DNA of 64,000 nucleotides from Pelagibius sp964472095 (GTDB lineage: Bacteria; Pseudomonadota; Alphaproteobacteria; Kiloniellales; Kiloniellaceae), in assembly GCA_964472095.1 (NCBI GenBank), contig CAYYIV010000002.1, forward strand, positions 1-64,000, given 5' to 3'. Every line of letters begins with the position of its first letter. Within the stretch, counting starts at the first letter, position 1. The position numbers were made by a program, and so were the translations under genes. The notes under the pieces were generated by a model that saw only the letters and a program-made list of their open reading frames with translations, was not told the origin of the DNA and made no database searches. This document shows positions 9,619-18,501 of the stretch, piece after piece.

Positions 9619-9633
9619 TTTCAGCCGCTCCCG

Positions 9634-9651
9634 TGCATGACATTTCATGCA
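9634..9651. promoter_or_regulatory. Inverted repeat TGCATGA-N4-TCATGCA
   Basis: Perfect 7-base arms with a 4-base spacer lie just upstream of the chosen LytTR-gene start. This is a plausible operator. LytTR proteins usually bind spaced direct repeats, so the binding protein is uncertain. Confidence 0.4.
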
Positions 9652-9665
9652 GCACGAAAATACTA

Positions 9666-9677
9666 GCTTAGCTAAGC
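9666..9677. promoter_or_regulatory. Perfect 12-base palindrome GCTTAGCTAAGC
   Basis: A fully symmetrical AT-containing site in GC-rich surroundings, 15 bases from the neighbouring inverted repeat. It is a candidate operator or promoter element for the LytTR gene. Confidence 0.35.
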
Positions 9678-9947
9678 CAGCCTGCCGCCTGACTTTTTCG
9701 TGATCGCCCAAGCAGCGGTTGGCGCACCGCGTCGTTCGAGAAATGTCACCGCGCCGGCCCTATCGAAGCGCCGGCGCCGGCGTTAGCCTGCCGGGACGAA
9801 GGTGGCGGCTGCCCCCTAAGGGATCATGCGGCGCCAATATGGGATCACGCCCCAAGTCTCCGGGTGGGTCGTGCGACAAGTCCCCTGCCCCCGGCGCCCG
9901 CCGCCACCTTCGCCTCTGACCGGTTCATCATGGGAGAGCTGAAAGCG

Positions 9948-10865
9948 ATGACTGCGCCACGACAGGAGAAACCTCAGGGCGGCAAGGACCAGGCCGCGCC
10001 GAAAGTCACGCAGGAGATCATCGATCTCTACGACGAATACACCCACCTGACGCTCGACCGCCGCCGCTTCTTCGATCATCTGACCCGGGTGGCCGGCGGC
10101 ACCGCGGCGGCCTATGCCCTGTTGCCGCTGCTGGAGAACAACTACGCCGAGGCCGCCATGGTGGCGGCGGACGACGCCCGCCTGACGACGGAGAAGATCA
10201 CCTTCCCCGGCGCCAGCGGCGAGATGATGGGCTACCTGGCGCGCCCGGCCGACGCCGCAGGGCCGCTGCCGGCCGTGCTGGTGATCCACGAGAACCGCGG
10301 CCTCAACCCGCACGTCGAGGACGTCACCCGGCGCATCGCCCTGGAGGGCTTCGTCGCCCTCGGCGTCGACTTTCTCTCGCCCGCCGGCGGCACGCCGGCC
10401 GACGAGGACCAGGCGCGCGAGATGATCGGCGCGCTCGATGCCGCCCAGACCATCGAGAACGCGGTGGCGGCTGTCGACTTCCTCGCCAACCATCCGGACA
10501 CCACCGGCAGGGTCGGTTCCGTCGGCTTTTGCTGGGGCGGCGCCATGAGCAACCAGGTGGCGGTAAACTCGCAGGCGATTTCCGCCACGGTGGCCTACTA
10601 CGGGCGTCAGCCGGCCACCGATCAGGTCGCCAACATCAAGGCGCCGATGATGCTGCACTACGCCGGCATCGACGAGCGCATCAACGCCGGGATCCCCGAA
10701 TTCGAGGCAGCGTTGCAGTCGAACGGCGTCAGCTACGAGCTGTTCGTCTACGACGGCGCCAACCACGCCTTCAACAACGACACCAACGCCGCCCGCTACG
10801 ACGAGAAGGCGGCCGATATCGCGTGGAACCGCACGGTGACCTTCTTCAAGGAGACGCTGCAATAG
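9948..10865 (+). CDS. Dienelactone hydrolase-family protein with Tat-type leader
   Basis: 305 residues from ATG 9948. An alpha/beta hydrolase with a dienelactone hydrolase-type triad: Cys195 in GFCWGG, Asp242 in AGIDERI and His273 in ANHAF. It is longer than classical DLH (about 235) because of about 70 extra N-terminal residues. These include a twin-arginine-like stretch, DRRRFFDHL at 37-45, and a hydrophobic Ala-rich segment, suggesting Tat export to the periplasm. The substrate is unknown (carboxymethylenebutenolidase-like). ATG 9948 follows GGAGAG; ATG 9930 is an alternative. The Arg pair lies about 38 residues in, rather deep for a Tat signal. Confidence 0.83.
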   Translation: MTAPRQEKPQGGKDQAAPKVTQEIIDLYDEYTHLTLDRRRFFDHLTRVAGGTAAAYALLPLLENNYAEAAMVAADDARLTTEKITFPGASGEMMGYLARPADAAGPLPAVLVIHENRGLNPHVEDVTRRIALEGFVALGVDFLSPAGGTPADEDQAREMIGALDAAQTIENAVAAVDFLANHPDTTGRVGSVGFCWGGAMSNQVAVNSQAISATVAYYGRQPATDQVANIKAPMMLHYAGIDERINAGIPEFEAALQSNGVSYELFVYDGANHAFNNDTNAARYDEKAADIAWNRTVTFFKETLQ

Positions 10866-11187
10866 CGAAGCTCGGGCGGGCCAGTCAGGCGTTTCCGCCT
10901 GAACGGCCCAGCGGGCAATTCTCAGGGGCGGCGCAACGGCTGAGCGGCCTGAAGCACCGCCCCACTTTTTGCCAGTAGCGCTACCTGCATAGGCCGGGCA
11001 AGCCCCAGCCGTCCGCCGAAGCGACGAAAGCCGGAAGCTTTCCAAGCGCTTGAGGTAGACTCTGGCCATCGCCGCCCCCATATAGCATGCTGTTCTCCGC
11101 TTCGCGGCGGCCCTTCGGCTCCGCGACGTCTTCTTCGGGCTCCTTGAAGGTTTTCGGGGGCCCAGCCTCGACATTCCGGTTGTCCCC
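10866..11187. other. Intergenic region with a hairpin after the hydrolase gene
   Basis: 322 bases. A strong stem-loop at 10878-10909 has perfect core arms TCAGGCG 10885-10891 and CGCCTGA 10896-10902, and an outer GGGCC/GGCCC pairing. It probably ends the hydrolase transcript although no T-run follows. The rest should hold the exporter promoter; no clear box was seen. Confidence 0.45.
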
Positions 11188-12453
11188 ATGAGCGCGCCCG
11201 CGCAGACCTCATCCGATTCTTCCGGCGACATGGGCCGCCCGACCGTCACCGTGCGGCGGCCGTCGCTCGGCATTCTCATCGCTGTGACAGCGCTGGGGCC
11301 AATGGCGCTCAACATCTTCATTCCCTCCATGCCGGGCATGGCGGCCGTCTTCGGCACCGACTACGGCACCATCCAGCTCACCCTCACGCTCTACCTCTTC
11401 GGCGTGGCCATCGCGCAGCTCTTCATGGGACCGCTGTCCGACCGCTTCGGTCGCCGCCCGGTCCTGCTCGCCGGCATCGGGCTGTTTCTCGTCGGCAGCC
11501 TCGCCGCCGCCCTCGCCGAGTCCATCGCCATGCTGATCGCCGCGCGTATCGTGCAGGCGGTCGGCGGCTGCGCCGGCCTGGTGCTCGGCCGCGCCATCGT
11601 GCGCGACACCCACAGCCGCGACGAATCCGCCAGCATGATCGGCTACATCACCATGGCCATGGTGGTGGCCCCGATGATGGCCCCGCTGCTCGGCGGATAC
11701 CTCGACCACTGGTTCGGCTGGCGCGCGACCTTCTTCACCGTGCTGGGCGTGGGCGTCGTGGTGCTCGGCCTCGCCTGGCTGCTGCTGCACGAGACGCATC
11801 ATGACCGCCGCAGCGGCGACGGCCAGCTGGCGATGCTGCGGGGCTTCCCCCTGCTGCTGCGCGATGGCGCCTTCGCCGGCTATGCCCTCAACGTCTCCTT
11901 CACCACCGCCGTATTCTTCGCCTTCCTGGCCGGGGCGCCCTACATCATGATCGAGGTGATGCAGCGGCCGACCAACGAGTACGGCCTCTACTTCATGCTG
12001 AACGCGGTCAGCTACATGGCCGGCAATTTCGCCTCCGGGCGGCTGGCGGTCCGCATCGGGACCGACCGCATGATTCTCACCGGCAGCGTGCTGGCACTGC
12101 TCGGGGTCGGCCTGCTGACCGCGGTCGCCCTCGGCACCGAGATGATCCCGCTCTTGCTCTTCGCACCGGTGATGCTGGTTGGCGTGGCCAACGGCCTCAG
12201 CCTGCCCAGCGCTACCGCCAACGCCATCTCGCTGCGCCCCGAGCTGGCGGGCACCGCTTCCGGCCTCACCGGCTTTCTGCAGATGATGGTCGGGGCGCTG
12301 GCCACGCTGCTGGTCGGCAAGCTGCAGGACGACACCGTCTTCCCCATGGTGGCGGTGATGTCCGGGGCGGCGATCATCGCCTTCCTCAGCTACGGCCTCG
12401 CCCGCACGACGCTGGCAATGCGCGCGGCGGCGGCTTCCGCTGGCACCGACTGA
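11188..12453 (+). CDS. Bcr/CflA-type MFS drug-resistance exporter
   Basis: 421 residues with about twelve hydrophobic helices. Motif A is clear (MGPLSDRFGRRPVLLAG), and the GRAIVRDTHSR stretch of helix 4-5 is typical of the Bcr/CflA subgroup of the DHA1 family. These inner-membrane proton antiporters export bicyclomycin, chloramphenicol or similar compounds. The start ATG is used without a strong ribosome site. It is followed at 79 bases by pyrE in the same direction. Confidence 0.88.
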   Translation: MSAPAQTSSDSSGDMGRPTVTVRRPSLGILIAVTALGPMALNIFIPSMPGMAAVFGTDYGTIQLTLTLYLFGVAIAQLFMGPLSDRFGRRPVLLAGIGLFLVGSLAAALAESIAMLIAARIVQAVGGCAGLVLGRAIVRDTHSRDESASMIGYITMAMVVAPMMAPLLGGYLDHWFGWRATFFTVLGVGVVVLGLAWLLLHETHHDRRSGDGQLAMLRGFPLLLRDGAFAGYALNVSFTTAVFFAFLAGAPYIMIEVMQRPTNEYGLYFMLNAVSYMAGNFASGRLAVRIGTDRMILTGSVLALLGVGLLTAVALGTEMIPLLLFAPVMLVGVANGLSLPSATANAISLRPELAGTASGLTGFLQMMVGALATLLVGKLQDDTVFPMVAVMSGAAIIAFLSYGLARTTLAMRAAAASAGTD

Positions 12454-12532
12454 GCACGCAGGCGATCCTGGCGGATTGTTTCGGGCGGACTTTGGCGATA
12501 AACAGGGCGGATCGAGAAGAAGGGATTCCGCC

Positions 12533-13249
12533 ATGCTGCCAACCGCTGCCGTCAAGTCCGGCGAGATCGCCGAAATCACCGCCCGCATCCTGCTGGAGAT
12601 CGAAGCGGTGCTGTTCCGCCCCGACGATCCCTTCATTCTGACCTCCGGGCGCGCCAGCCCGGTCTACGTGGACTGCCGCAAGATCATCTCCTTCCCGCGC
12701 GCCCGCGCGCAGCTGATGGACTTCGCCTGCGACATGATTCAGCGCGAGGCCGGCTATGAGTCGATCGACTGCATCGCCGGCGGCGAGACCGCCGGTATTC
12801 CTTTCGCCGCCTGGATCGCCGAGAGGCTGGGCCTGCCTATGCTCTACGTGCGCAAGAAGCCCAAGGGCTTCGGCCGCGATGCGCAGATCGAGGGCTACCT
12901 GCCCGAAGGCAGCCGGGTGCTGCTGGTGGAGGATCTCGCCACCGACGGCGGGTCGAAACTGAACTTCGTCGACGCCATCCGCAAGGCTGGCGCGGAGATC
13001 GCGCATACATTCGTCATCTTCCACTACGGCATCTTTCCCGAAGGTGTCGCCGCCCTGGCCGAGCGCGGGGTGAAGCTGCATGCCCTGGCAACCTGGTGGG
13101 ACGCCCTGGCGGCCGCCGAGGATCGCGGCCACCTCTCCGGCGCACAGGTCGAGGAAGTACGCCACTTCCTGCAGGATCCTGAAAGCTGGTCGGCCGCGCA
13201 TGGCGGCAAGGAAGCTGCAGGTAAGGAAGACATTGCTTCGGACGCGTAG
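12533..13249 (+). CDS. pyrE: Orotate phosphoribosyltransferase
   Basis: 238 residues. The PRPP-binding motif VLLVEDLATDGGSK and the N-terminal FILTSGRASPVYVDCRKII segment are diagnostic of OPRTase, which makes orotidine 5'-phosphate from orotate and PRPP in pyrimidine synthesis. Length and the VEDLATDGGSK form fit the alphaproteobacterial type. ATG 12533 starts the conserved region; the in-frame TTG 12476 upstream adds unconserved residues. Confidence 0.92.
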   Translation: MLPTAAVKSGEIAEITARILLEIEAVLFRPDDPFILTSGRASPVYVDCRKIISFPRARAQLMDFACDMIQREAGYESIDCIAGGETAGIPFAAWIAERLGLPMLYVRKKPKGFGRDAQIEGYLPEGSRVLLVEDLATDGGSKLNFVDAIRKAGAEIAHTFVIFHYGIFPEGVAALAERGVKLHALATWWDALAAAEDRGHLSGAQVEEVRHFLQDPESWSAAHGGKEAAGKEDIASDA

Positions 13250-13442
13250 CTCGAATTCGCGCATCGCGCGCACTTCACGATCGCGCCTGGGGCGCGTAGC
13301 CCGTCGCAATAACCACCAGACATGGCAGGCCCTGCGGAGTTAACCATAGCGGCTTCTGTTTTTTGGCGCCGACCCCTTAGGGGCGCTTCTCTTCCCCGCT
13401 AAAATCAGTAGTATCGGTCGTGCTGCTCAGGGACGGGGGTCG

Positions 13443-13979
13443 ATGAGCGAATACAAACGGAAAGACGGCATCATCAGGCGTGTGGTGTCGGCCTTGGAAA
13501 CTTCGCCTGACGGCAGCCAGGAACTTGACTGCATGATCAGCTATGCCCTCGAACTGGCGCGGGGCGAGTTCGATCAGGTCATGATGGAACTGCTGGTCAA
13601 CGAAGGCTTTTCCTGGGACGTGATCTCCGAGATCTGGGAGGGCAAGGTAGCCCCCTACACGCAGTCTCTAGACAGCGGTATCGAGGGCGAAAACATCGCC
13701 TTCGTCATGAAATCGGAACGGCGCGAACAGTGGGTGGCGGTCCACAAGTCGTCGGATGGCGAGGAGTACGTCGCCTGGGCGCGGACCGAGATTCTCTCGC
13801 GGCGCCTGGCTGCGCTCAAGGGCATCCTCGCCGAGGCCGACAAGCGCAGCGACGCCTTCGCCGCCTCAGAGGACGACGACGACGCGGAGGACGTCCCAGC
13901 AGACCCCGAACAGCTGCGCATGGTCTCCGCCGGTGGCGGCTCGGCAAGGGATGCCGAGAACTGGACCGTGTTGTTTTAG
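13443..13979 (+). CDS. Hypothetical acidic protein upstream of mipZ
   Basis: 178 residues, soluble, no signal peptide. The middle is helical (ELDCMISYALELARGEFDQVMMELL). An EDDDDAEDVPADPEQ acidic stretch lies near the C-terminus and the protein ends WTVLF. No motif recognised. It is followed after 79 bases by mipZ in the same direction. A small hairpin without T-run (CCCTGGC 13989-13995, GCCAGGG 14001-14007) lies in the gap. The ribosome site is weak (GGGACGGGGG). Codon composition is like its neighbours, so it is likely a resident gene. Confidence 0.65.
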   Translation: MSEYKRKDGIIRRVVSALETSPDGSQELDCMISYALELARGEFDQVMMELLVNEGFSWDVISEIWEGKVAPYTQSLDSGIEGENIAFVMKSERREQWVAVHKSSDGEEYVAWARTEILSRRLAALKGILAEADKRSDAFAASEDDDDAEDVPADPEQLRMVSAGGGSARDAENWTVLF

Positions 13980-14058
13980 GTGCGGCACCCCTGGCGGCCG
14001 GCCAGGGCGAGCGATCCAGCCGTAGCCATCAGACACTGTGGAGGGGGCCGTCAACAGC

Positions 14059-14898
14059 ATGCAGCGCGACAGCCATCGGCCGGACGAGTCGGTGCCCTAC
14101 GTCATTGTCGTCGGCAGCGAGAAGGGCGGCACAGGCAAGTCCACAACGGCGATCCATCTCACGGTCGCCCTGCTGAAGCTCGGCTTCCGCGTCGGCAGCA
14201 TCGACCTCGACGCGCGCCAGGGCACCTTCACCGGATTCTTCCGCAACCGCGACGCCCAGGCCCGGCAGAGCGGCCGCCTGCTCGAGCTGTCGAAGCACCG
14301 CACCATCCAGCGCTCCGGCGCCAGCGAAGCCTCGGCGGCCGAGGCTGACGAGGCGGGACGCCTGCAGGACGCCTTCGACGACCTCGCCGACTGCCACTTC
14401 ATCGTCATCGACACGCCGGGCAGCGATAACTATCTCTGCCGCCTCGGCCACAATCGCGCCGACACCCTGGTGACGCCGCTGAACGACAGCTTCCTCGACA
14501 TCGAGGTACTGGCCCACATCAACCGCGAGCGCCGCGAAATAGAGGCGCCCAGCGTCTACAGCCAGCTGGTCTGGGAGCAGAACAATCAACGGGTCGTCGC
14601 CGGGCGGCCGCCGATCGACTGGGTGGTGCTGCGCAATCGACTGGCCCACATCGAAGCGCGCAACATGCGGGAGGTCTCCGCCCTGCTCGAGCTGCTGGCC
14701 AAGCGCATCGGCTTCCGGCTGGCGCCGGGGATCAGCGAGCGGGTGGTGTTCCGTGAACTCTTCATGAAGGGACTGACGGCGCTCGACCTGCCGGGGGCCG
14801 GCGAGGGCTCAGGCGAAACCAGCAGTCATGCCGCTGCGCGGCGCGAGATCCAGGAACTGCTGCAGGCCATCGGGCTGTTCGAGACGGAAATCACCTGA
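14059..14898 (+). CDS. mipZ: Division-plane positioning ATPase MipZ
   Basis: 279 residues. The sequence runs VIVVGSEKGGTGKSTTAIHL, IDLDARQGTFTGFF, IDTPGSDNYLCRLGHNRADT and WVVLRNRLAHIEARN. These are the MipZ signatures that distinguish it from ParA and MinD. In alphaproteobacteria MipZ forms a gradient from the pole with ParB and inhibits FtsZ away from midcell. The ATG at 14059 was chosen because GGAGGGGG lies upstream; an in-frame GTG at 14038 is possible. It converges on the SPOR-protein gene, two bases away. Confidence 0.92.
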   Translation: MQRDSHRPDESVPYVIVVGSEKGGTGKSTTAIHLTVALLKLGFRVGSIDLDARQGTFTGFFRNRDAQARQSGRLLELSKHRTIQRSGASEASAAEADEAGRLQDAFDDLADCHFIVIDTPGSDNYLCRLGHNRADTLVTPLNDSFLDIEVLAHINRERREIEAPSVYSQLVWEQNNQRVVAGRPPIDWVVLRNRLAHIEARNMREVSALLELLAKRIGFRLAPGISERVVFRELFMKGLTALDLPGAGEGSGETSSHAAARREIQELLQAIGLFETEIT

Positions 14899-14900
14899 AC

Positions 14901-16817
14901 CTACCGCGGCCGTTCGGCCTGCTGGCGCACCGCTGAGGACGCATCCGGCAGTTCCTCGACCACCTCGGTTGCCGCCGCTTCCGGGCCCGCCGGGCGGCGC
15001 ACCACCAGGCAGCCCTGCCCCTTGGCCTCCAGCTGGCGGCAGAGCTCGCGGGCGACGCCGAGGTCGGCGATAGCACCGCTGCGGACGCGGTAGAAGGTTC
15101 CGGCACCCTCGAGCCGGGCTTCGAGAACTCTCAGGTCCATGCGGCCCAGCAGGTCCGGAAAGACTGCCGCCAGGCGGCCGCGTTCCCGTTCGGCATCGCC
15201 GGTTTGGCGCACGGACGCAAGCTGGACCTCGTAGTCGCCCGCGGACGAGACGCTGAAGGCACCCGGCGGAATCGCCAGCGCTGCGACTGGCGGCTTGGGC
15301 TTCGGCAGGGCGACCCCGGCACGGCGCGCCACCGCGTCGTCGGGCGCAGCGTCCAGGGCGCCGCCGGGGCCGCCGGCACCCGAGTGTGGCACGGCGGGTT
15401 CGTCACCGGGCGATGGTGCCTGGGAAGCAGGAGCGCCAGGCGCGGGAATGGCGACCTTGCCGCGCTCGGTCTTGGGCACCAGGCTGAAGGCATTGGCGCC
15501 GGGCACCAGCGAGGCATCGGGCAGCACCACCCATTCGCCGTTCACATCGGCGCGCACGGAGGCGATCGGGTGCCCGTTGTTCAACAGGATCCATTCGCTG
15601 AAGGGTTCCGCCCGGCCGGCAATGATAGACTGGCCGTCGGGCTCGATGCGGATGATGTCAAAGGACGGCTCCGGCAGCGCCGCCTCGGCATCCGGGAGAG
15701 CCAGGCTCGCCACCGCGCCGGCTTCCACCGGTTCGGCCGGGGCAGGCCCGGCTGCCGGCATGGTCTCAACCGGCGCGGCCAAGGGCTCAGGCGCGGCGGC
15801 AGCGATGATCGGGTCGGCCGGCTTGCCGGCCAGAACCAGATAGACGCCCAGGCCGAGCACGGCGCCCAGCGCGATGACGGCCGCACTGCGCCACGGCAAG
15901 GTGCGCGGCGGTCTCGCAGCGGAGGCGTGGCCGCCAGCCGAGGCGGGATGCCGCACGGCCGGTAACGGTTTCTGCGCGGCGGCATGCAGGGCGGTTGCCT
16001 GGCGCAGCGCCATGGTTGCCGGCAACGCCGGCCCGGCCTCGGCCTTGCGTGGCGCAGCCGCAGCCGCGGGCTGCACGTCCGATTTTGCATCTGCCGGCGC
16101 GCCCGGCGGTGCTGCCATGGCAGCGGACGCGTCGGCCCCTGGCTCCACGATGATCGCTGCGTCGGCGGCCCGATCCTTCCCGGCAGGCGCCGCCGCCTCG
16201 ACGATCATGGCATCGGCGTGTCCCCCTGGTTCTCCTTCGGCCTGTCCCGCCGTCCCGCTGTCCTCGTCCTGCGGGGCATCCTCGATCGCGGCCACGTTGG
16301 CATCGCCGGAGACCGTTTCGGCCTCGAGGATTTCCTCGATGTCGGCATCGAAAGCAGACGCAGCGGCAACCTCGCTCGCAGCAGCCGCTTGCTTCGGCGG
16401 CACGGGCCGGCTGGGCTCGGCGGCCGCCGAGCTGGCGCGCCCGTTGGTCCGCCGCAGCGACTCGCCGCCACGCTCCAGCAGACTGGCCGCCGGTGCCGGC
16501 TCCACTGCAGGGGCCGCGGCCTCGCCGGCTTTGGAACCGGCCGCTGCCGGCGCTGCCGCATCCTCCTCGTCAGCGAACTGCGCCTCGACGAAGGCCAGCA
16601 GCGGTAGCTCCGCCGGCGGCTTGGGTTTGCGGCGGCCGCCCACACCATTGAGCCCGGCCGACCTGACCTTGGCGCCGGCGGCAGCATCACGGCCGGACGG
16701 ATCGAAGCTCCCCGTACCGGCCGCCTCCAATTCAGAGATCAGCATGCTGGCGGGCGATGCCTTGCCCTTGTGTGCGAAAAGGCTGTTGGTCAGCGAGGCC
16801 GCCTTCTGCTGCGTCAT
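14901..16817 (-). CDS. SPOR-domain membrane protein with Ig-like segment
   Basis: 638 residues. A long Ala/Pro/Glu-rich, probably disordered cytoplasmic part (1-305) is followed by one transmembrane helix at about 311-330. In the periplasm there is an Ig-like domain (around IRIEPDGQSIIAGRAEPFSE), a Pro-rich linker and a C-terminal SPOR domain (DYEVQLASVRQTGDAERERG onward). SPOR domains bind denuded septal peptidoglycan, so the protein probably localises to the division site. It starts one base after the ParA-like gene stop, indicating a two-gene operon that couples a positioning ATPase to a septal envelope protein. Confidence 0.83.
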   Translation of the reverse strand: MTQQKAASLTNSLFAHKGKASPASMLISELEAAGTGSFDPSGRDAAAGAKVRSAGLNGVGGRRKPKPPAELPLLAFVEAQFADEEDAAAPAAAGSKAGEAAAPAVEPAPAASLLERGGESLRRTNGRASSAAAEPSRPVPPKQAAAASEVAAASAFDADIEEILEAETVSGDANVAAIEDAPQDEDSGTAGQAEGEPGGHADAMIVEAAAPAGKDRAADAAIIVEPGADASAAMAAPPGAPADAKSDVQPAAAAAPRKAEAGPALPATMALRQATALHAAAQKPLPAVRHPASAGGHASAARPPRTLPWRSAAVIALGAVLGLGVYLVLAGKPADPIIAAAAPEPLAAPVETMPAAGPAPAEPVEAGAVASLALPDAEAALPEPSFDIIRIEPDGQSIIAGRAEPFSEWILLNNGHPIASVRADVNGEWVVLPDASLVPGANAFSLVPKTERGKVAIPAPGAPASQAPSPGDEPAVPHSGAGGPGGALDAAPDDAVARRAGVALPKPKPPVAALAIPPGAFSVSSAGDYEVQLASVRQTGDAERERGRLAAVFPDLLGRMDLRVLEARLEGAGTFYRVRSGAIADLGVARELCRQLEAKGQGCLVVRRPAGPEAAATEVVEELPDASSAVRQQAERPR

Positions 16818-16818
16818 A

Positions 16819-17523
16819 TCAGACCCTGCCCTCGGCCTTCGTCTGGGCAGTCATGGCGGCAACAGCACTCGGGATCGACGGCATACGGCGACGCCGCGTG
16901 GCACCGCCCTTCAGGCGTTCGCGCAGATAGTCCCAGAGTTCGGCAATTTCCTCGGCCGAGCGCGAGTCACCCGGCAGCTCCATCACGGTGCGGCCGTCGA
17001 TCATGGCGGCGGCGAAGTCGACGCGCTGATGGACAATCGCGGGGGCCAGCGGCCCGTACTGCGACAGCAGGGCCACTGCTTCCGAGGTGATGCGCGCCCG
17101 CGCAGCGGCCCCATTGACCACGAAGACCAGCGGCTTGCCGAGGTGTTCGACCAGTTCCATGGTGGAGCCGATCGAGCGCAGGTCGTGCGGGCTCGGCCGG
17201 GTCGGGATGAGCACCAGATCGGCAACCCGGATGACGTCGGCGATGGTGGCGGTCAGGGCCGGCGGCGTATCGATGACGAGCAGTTCCAGGCCGTGGGCGG
17301 CCAGTTCTCTGATGTCGTCCGCCAGCCGCGGCACCGCGGTCTGGATAAAGAAGGGGTTGGGCGCCGTGCGCTCGTTCCACCAGTCCGCCAGGCTGCCCTG
17401 GGGATCGACGTCGATGAGCCCGACCGGCCCGTCACCACTCAACTCCGCCTGAACCGCGAGATGTCCCGCCAGGGTGGTCTTTCCAGAACCGCCCTTCTGG
17501 GATGCAACAACCAAAACCTTCAA
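16819..17523 (-). CDS. ParA-family ATPase in operon with the SPOR protein
   Basis: About 234 residues if translation begins at TTG 17523, which gives a canonical KVLVVASQKGGSGKTTLAG start. An open frame continues to a TTG at 17616, adding 31 unconserved residues. The Walker A variant KGGSGKTT, IDVDPQGS and VIDTPPA are all intact. The C-terminal 25 residues are basic (ATRRRRMPS), perhaps for DNA or partner binding. No ParB partner is adjacent. With the downstream SPOR gene it may recruit or position an envelope component. Confidence 0.83.
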   Translation of the reverse strand: MKVLVVASQKGGSGKTTLAGHLAVQAELSGDGPVGLIDVDPQGSLADWWNERTAPNPFFIQTAVPRLADDIRELAAHGLELLVIDTPPALTATIADVIRVADLVLIPTRPSPHDLRSIGSTMELVEHLGKPLVFVVNGAAARARITSEAVALLSQYGPLAPAIVHQRVDFAAAMIDGRTVMELPGDSRSAEEIAELWDYLRERLKGGATRRRRMPSIPSAVAAMTAQTKAEGRV

Positions 17524-18028
17524 CCTGCACGCCCCCCGAATTCTCGATGAGCCGGTATTACTTGGCAGACTGCGGCCCGACGCAGCACCACTGGCTCCGA
17601 TCACGTCTGACACCAAAGACTAGTCTCCGGTGCCCGGCAGCGAAAGTTAATATTTAGTTAAGTCCTACTATATATAGCGTCTTATGGGAAGGCGAAGCTG
17701 TAGGTCTTGGGAAATTTCCCCGCTCCGCGCGATCAGCAGGCGCTGCTATTGCACCCGTAACCACAACCTGTAGGCAAACGTACGGCCGTGAGATTGAGCG
17801 AAAGATGAATTCTCTGCAGCGCCATCCGCTGCCAGAGACGCGGCATAGGGCAACACGTATTTGGGTAGTTGGTAGAAGCGCCAAGTTAATCAGAATTGAT
17901 TGAGTAACATTTTAGATATATTTGACAAAAATCAATATAAATCTGAGTAATATTTAAATCTTTACTTAAGCCTGCCCACATATTATTTTGTCAGGCTGAT
18001 TAGACGCCAGGACTGTATGGAGGATAAG
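17524..18028. other. AT-rich intergenic patch
   Basis: About 500 bases without a convincing gene. The 60-base line from 17881 has 13 G/C (about 22%) and the next line 19 (about 32%), far below the surroundings. It contains a 10-base palindrome CTATATATAG (17668-17677), an imperfect direct repeat TGAGTAAYATTT (17901-17912 and 17944-17955) and an FNR/FixK-like box (17922-17935). It probably holds promoters for the ParA-SPOR operon and the small gene to the right. Confidence 0.6.
17922..17935. promoter_or_regulatory. FNR/FixK-type box TTGACAAAAATCAA
   Basis: Matches the TTGAY-N4-RTCAA consensus of FNR/FixK/DNR regulators in all ten defined positions. It lies 93 bases upstream of the start of the small gene at 18029. 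Because the patch is AT-rich, a chance match is more likely here than for the other two boxes. Confidence 0.4.
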
Positions 18029-18217
18029 ATGCAGATCCAACCAAGCCCGGCACCTCTGGCCAATAGTGGGTCAGAGTCTGCCGTCAGGACCCAGGAGGTC
18101 GCCCCAGTGGCCAAGGCGGAAACGCCGCGGCCGGTGGATGCGGCTCCGAAGGACCCGCCCCCCCGGTTCCCCTATCCGGAACTGAACCGGGGACAGGCGA
18201 TCGACATCGAGGTCTGA
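18029..18217 (+). CDS. Small proline-rich protein of unknown function
   Basis: 62 residues, MQIQPSPAPLANSGSESAV at the start and FPYPELNRGQAIDIEV at the end, Pro/Ala-rich in between. There is no signal peptide or membrane helix, so it is probably cytosolic and disordered. ATG 18029 is chosen because GGAGG lies at 18019-18023 with five-base spacing; an in-frame ATG at 18017 is poorer. The gene is a free-standing unit with an AT-rich promoter region and a strong terminator, which supports real expression. No family recognised. Confidence 0.6.
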   Translation: MQIQPSPAPLANSGSESAVRTQEVAPVAKAETPRPVDAAPKDPPPRFPYPELNRGQAIDIEV

Positions 18218-18273
18218 TCGTCGGACCTTTGTGCCGCAACCGCCTGGGGGAAGACATGCTTTGGCTTCCAATG

Positions 18274-18319
18274 CTCCGAAGGGGATGAGGATTTCTCCCC
18301 TTCGGAGTTTTTCATTTTT
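18274..18319 (+). terminator. Rho-independent terminator
   Basis: Perfect 11-base arms CTCCGAAGGGG (18274-18284) and CCCCTTCGGAG (18297-18307) are followed by T5, CA, T6. It is a textbook intrinsic terminator 57 bases after the small gene. Confidence 0.9.
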
Positions 18320-18501
18320 TGGCTGGCCCCCTGAAGGACACTTGTGGACCGCAGCCCGTGCGCCATATACAGCGGGTATCAATGCAGCAGCCGGAGTCGC
18401 GGAATTACAGGGGAAAAGCCCGGTTTCCGGGGGTTCCACGCGAGGTTCGGCGTGAAATGGCTTTTCCGCGACGTTCAGCCGATGATGACGGACGGTCCAG
18501 A

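Larger units (their letters stand above)
9619..9947. other. Divergent promoter region of the LytTR and hydrolase genes
   Basis: 329 bases without a gene if the starts chosen here are right. It includes two palindromes (9634-9651 and 9666-9677), described separately. The remainder is GC-rich, and I see no further signal. Confidence 0.5.

Noticed and set aside
17922..17953. Sigma-70 promoter TTGACA ... TAATAT
   Set aside because: The spacer is 20 bases, longer than the usual 16-18; the FNR/FixK-type reading of the same bases is more specific.
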